A stretch of 49,288 nt of DNA. Source: SM23-32 sp964434535 (GTDB lineage: Bacteria > Planctomycetota > Brocadiia > SM23-32). Positions 47,437 to 49,288 of the stretch are shown here, in pieces. Where the stretch lies: assembly GCA_964434535.1 (NCBI GenBank), contig CAYSWA010000017.1, positions 1 through 49,288 of the forward strand. Reading direction: 5' to 3'. Made by a program: the position numbers and the translations under genes. The notes beneath the pieces were generated by a model. The model worked only from the letters and a program-made list of their open reading frames with translations, was not told the origin of the DNA and did not search any database. Numbering within the stretch: the stretch's first letter is position 1; every line of letters begins with the position of its first letter.

Positions 47437-48333
47437 CTACGGTCGGCGAAGGCCGGCCCCGCTCGCGACCGTGAGCCCCGGCAGGCACCGGTCGAGCACC
47501 GGCTGGAGGTCGAGGGCCAGGAAGTCCGATGCCGCGCCACGCGCCTCCGGCCAGTCGTCCAATGTCTCCAGCGCCCCCAGGCAGAGCTTGCGGGCGTGGT
47601 CGCGCAGGCGCTCGTCGCCCTCCCGGTCCGGCGAGGCGAGGGTCGCCTTCCCGCGCAGGGCGTCGGTGCCGAGCGTCTTGCCGGCGGCCGCCTCCCGGCC
47701 GGTCGAGTCGAGCAGGTCGTCGGCGATCTGGTAGGCCGCGCCGATGCGGTAACCGGTCTCCTCCAGCGCCTCGCGCAGCGGTCCCGGCCGGCCGGCGCAG
47801 GCCCACGCGGGGAAGGCGAAGAGCGGCCCCGTCTTGGCGCGGGCAAGCGCGAGGCTCCGGCCCTCGTCCATGCCCGCCCTGCCGATGACCAGCTCGTGGG
47901 CGGCCTCGGCCTCGGCCACCTCCCGCACCTTCGCGGCGAAGGCGGCCGTCGCCTCCGCGTCGAGCTCGGCGACCAGCTCGAACGCCGCGCAGAGCAGCAT
48001 GTCGCCGACCAGGATCGCCGCGCGGCTTCCGGCCGTGCGCCAGAGCGTCGGTCGCCCCCGCCGCACCGCGCCCCCGTCGATCACGTCGTCGTGGCAGAGG
48101 CTGGCGCTATGCACGATCTCGACCGCCGCGCAGGCGCGGATCAGGCGGTTGGGCTCCGTCCCGACGGCCGGTGCGGCGGCGAGCCGGGCGGCCAGCCGGG
48201 TGCGCAGCATCTTGCCCGGCGCCAGCGCCGCCAGCTCGCCGGCCCCCATCAGCTCGCCCACGGCCTCCTGGACGCGGCGCAGCGCCAGCGCCCGCACGTC
48301 CGCGACGATCTCCTCGGCCCCTCGTTTCGCCAT
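47437..48333 (-). CDS. Trans-polyprenyl diphosphate synthase
   Basis: A 298-residue class I isoprenyl synthase that extends allylic diphosphates with isopentenyl diphosphate. Seen: the first Asp-rich motif LCHDDVIDGGAVRRGRPT (Asp82, 83, 86), KTGPLFAFP, and the second YQIADDLLD (Asp205, 206, 209). GKMLRTRL is an altered form of the usual GKRLRP. The second motif is shorter than in farnesyl synthases, which fits long-chain quinone tail synthesis. The ATG at 48333 follows a promoter at 48362-48390. It is co-transcribed with the MenA-like gene. Confidence 0.9.
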   Translation of the reverse strand: MAKRGAEEIVADVRALALRRVQEAVGELMGAGELAALAPGKMLRTRLAARLAAAPAVGTEPNRLIRACAAVEIVHSASLCHDDVIDGGAVRRGRPTLWRTAGSRAAILVGDMLLCAAFELVAELDAEATAAFAAKVREVAEAEAAHELVIGRAGMDEGRSLALARAKTGPLFAFPAWACAGRPGPLREALEETGYRIGAAYQIADDLLDSTGREAAAGKTLGTDALRGKATLASPDREGDERLRDHARKLCLGALETLDDWPEARGAASDFLALDLQPVLDRCLPGLTVASGAGLRRP

Positions 48334-48361
48334 CTGCGCCCCCCCGGTCTTGCCCCTCTTC

Positions 48362-48390
48362 ACCGTATCGCGCCGCCGTCGGGCCGTCAA
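48362..48390 (-). promoter_or_regulatory. Promoter of the polyprenyl synthase/MenA-like pair
   Basis: On the minus strand TTGACG, 17 bases, TACGGT, about 25 bases before the ATG at 48333. Confidence 0.6.
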
Positions 48391-48473
48391 GCTGCCTTGG
48401 GAGCCCGCACGCCGCCCCGACGGACTACCGCCCCCTGCGGGGCTCGGCGGGAGGAGGGCGCCGGGGCACGGCC

Positions 48474-48502
48474 TTGGCAAGTACCGGCACGCTGCATATC
48501 AT
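48474..48502 (+). promoter_or_regulatory. Promoter of the right-edge lipoprotein gene
   Basis: TTGGCA, 17 bases, TATCAT, about 35 bases before the ATG at 48539. Confidence 0.65.
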
Positions 48503-48538
48503 GGGCGGGCGGAATCCACCCCGCAGGGAGAAACGCCC

Positions 48539-49288
48539 ATGTCCCCCTCCCGCAGAGCCTTGAGTCGGATCCTGCTGGCGGCGGCGCTGCTCTGCCTGGC
48601 CTCCTGCTCCGGGCGGGACCGCCTGCGGAGCCCCGCCCCCGCCGTCGTCGTGGCGAACGACGGCGGCCTGCTCGCCCGCCACGCGCCGATCTTCGTCCTC
48701 CAGGGGGCCGAGGAGCCGCACAACCGCATCGGTGCCGCCGCCGCCCGCCTCGACGAGGACGGCCGCGAGGAGGTCTACGTCGATCCCGACCGGCCGGTCG
48801 TCTACGGCCGCCGGCTCGCCTTCCAAACGCCGTGCGGCGCCTACACCAACCTGGTCTACCGCGTCCACTTCCCCCGCGTGCCGCTGCCGCACCTGACGGC
48901 CGGGCGCAACGTCGGCCTGCTCGCCGTGGTCACGCTCGACGAGCAGGGCCGGCCCGCGCTCCTCACCACGGTCCACACCTGCGGCTGCTACGTGGCTGTC
49001 GTGCCGACCTCCTACCTGCCCGCAGAGGCGCGGCCGGAGGGCTGGGGCCCCGCCGAGCTGGAGGTCCACGGCGAATCGCTGCCCGGGCTGCTCGTCTATC
49101 CGCCGGAGTTCGACGCGACCTACCGGCCGGTGATCGTGCTGCGCGAGGACATCCACCGCGTGATGGACCTGCGCGTGGAGGACGTGCGCGAGGCCGCCTG
49201 GCGCTACGAGCCGGCGGCGGCGGCGGCGCTGGCGCCGATCGGCGCGCTCGACGCGCTGCCGCTGGGCGGGTGCGCTACGTCGTTCTTC
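48539..49288 (+). CDS. Lipoprotein of unknown function, cut by the window end
   Basis: An open frame of 250 codons running off the right edge. The signal peptide ends in the lipobox LASC (Cys23). The mature part has conserved-looking motifs I cannot assign to a family: ARHAPIFVLQG, EEVYVDPDRPVVYGRRLAFQT, YTNLVYRVHFPRVPLPHLTAGRNVGLLAVV, TVHTCGCYVAVVPTSYLP and GESLPGLLVYPPEF. The CGC pair preceded by a histidine could bind a metal or form a disulfide. AGGGAG precedes the ATG at 48539. Only the N-terminal part is seen, so length cannot be judged. Confidence 0.75.
   Translation, partial: MSPSRRALSRILLAAALLCLASCSGRDRLRSPAPAVVVANDGGLLARHAPIFVLQGAEEPHNRIGAAAARLDEDGREEVYVDPDRPVVYGRRLAFQTPCGAYTNLVYRVHFPRVPLPHLTAGRNVGLLAVVTLDEQGRPALLTTVHTCGCYVAVVPTSYLPAEARPEGWGPAELEVHGESLPGLLVYPPEFDATYRPVIVLREDIHRVMDLRVEDVREAAWRYEPAAAAALAPIGALDALPLGGCATSFF

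Overview
The window is about 70% G+C, densely coded, and reads as a chromosomal segment of a diderm (Gram-negative type) bacterium. A Planctomycetota-like (PVC) origin is my best guess. It rests on the mix of small zinc-ribbon proteins, a DUF6655-type lipoprotein next to a rhamnose isomerase, an MglA-like GTPase, a TPR/CHAT lipoprotein and an AsmA-family protein. No rRNA or species marker is present, so this stays an inference. There are about 40 protein genes, one tRNA-Val(CAC), one decayed gene, and no CRISPR array, insertion sequence or prophage. Despite the high G+C, about 20 sigma70-type promoters can be read directly (TTGACA-like, 16-18 bp, TATAAT-like), and they fix several gene starts.

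Layout. 1-5.0 kb: SAM methyltransferase, aspartate-type aminotransferase, MglA-like GTPase, L-rhamnose isomerase and a DUF6655-type lipoprotein. 5.1-18.8 kb: the most striking part, a five-gene rightward operon. It encodes a Hanks-type kinase (HAD instead of HRD), a 1299-aa AsmA/YdbH-like membrane-anchored protein, a lipoprotein that looks like YnbE plus YdbL (DUF1318) in one chain, a PD40 beta-propeller/TPR protein, and a 1562-aa lipoprotein with TPRs between a degenerate and an intact CHAT (caspase-like) domain. The last four genes are joined by ATGA overlaps or near overlaps. 19.0-25.8 kb: a receiver domain lacking the phospho-acceptor Asp, metallophosphoesterase, alanine racemase, HD-like/polynucleotide-kinase-like ATPase, EamA transporter, isoprenylcysteine methyltransferase-type protein, creatininase-family hydrolase and an S23-type four-helix bundle protein. 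Three copies of a 7-bp tandem repeat lie among the last few. 25.8-34.8 kb: gatB (apparently leaderless), a TIGR03960-like radical SAM protein, zinc-ribbon protein, degenerate GHMP-kinase-like protein, small lipoprotein, GH-A glycoside hydrolase, tRNA-Val and gatA. 34.8-38.8 kb: the central-carbon run gap-pgk-rpe-accD behind a strong promoter and a structured leader. 38.9-44.0 kb: sugar-phosphate-isomerase-like TIM barrel, an unknown acidic-linker protein, cinA, a zinc-ribbon protein and a membrane-anchored coiled-coil protein. 44.0-49.3 kb: rsmA and a DapF-like protein with both catalytic cysteines replaced by serine, a decayed NDH-2/DoxX-like gene, an isoprenoid-quinone pair (UbiA/MenA-like and polyprenyl synthase), and a lipoprotein running off the end.

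How the genes work together. Most of the window is housekeeping: glycolysis/pentose phosphate, fatty-acid synthesis, Glu-tRNA(Gln) amidation, peptidoglycan D-alanine, rRNA methylation and quinone synthesis. The 5.1-18.8 kb operon is the candidate new system. Enterobacterial YdbH-YnbE-YdbL is a known inner-to-outer-membrane lipid-transport bridge. Here its homologous parts appear to be co-expressed with a cytoplasmic kinase, a periplasmic propeller/TPR scaffold and a lipid-anchored caspase-like protease. The two lipoproteins of the operon also share a motif just after the lipidated cysteine. Whether the parts form one machine is inference.
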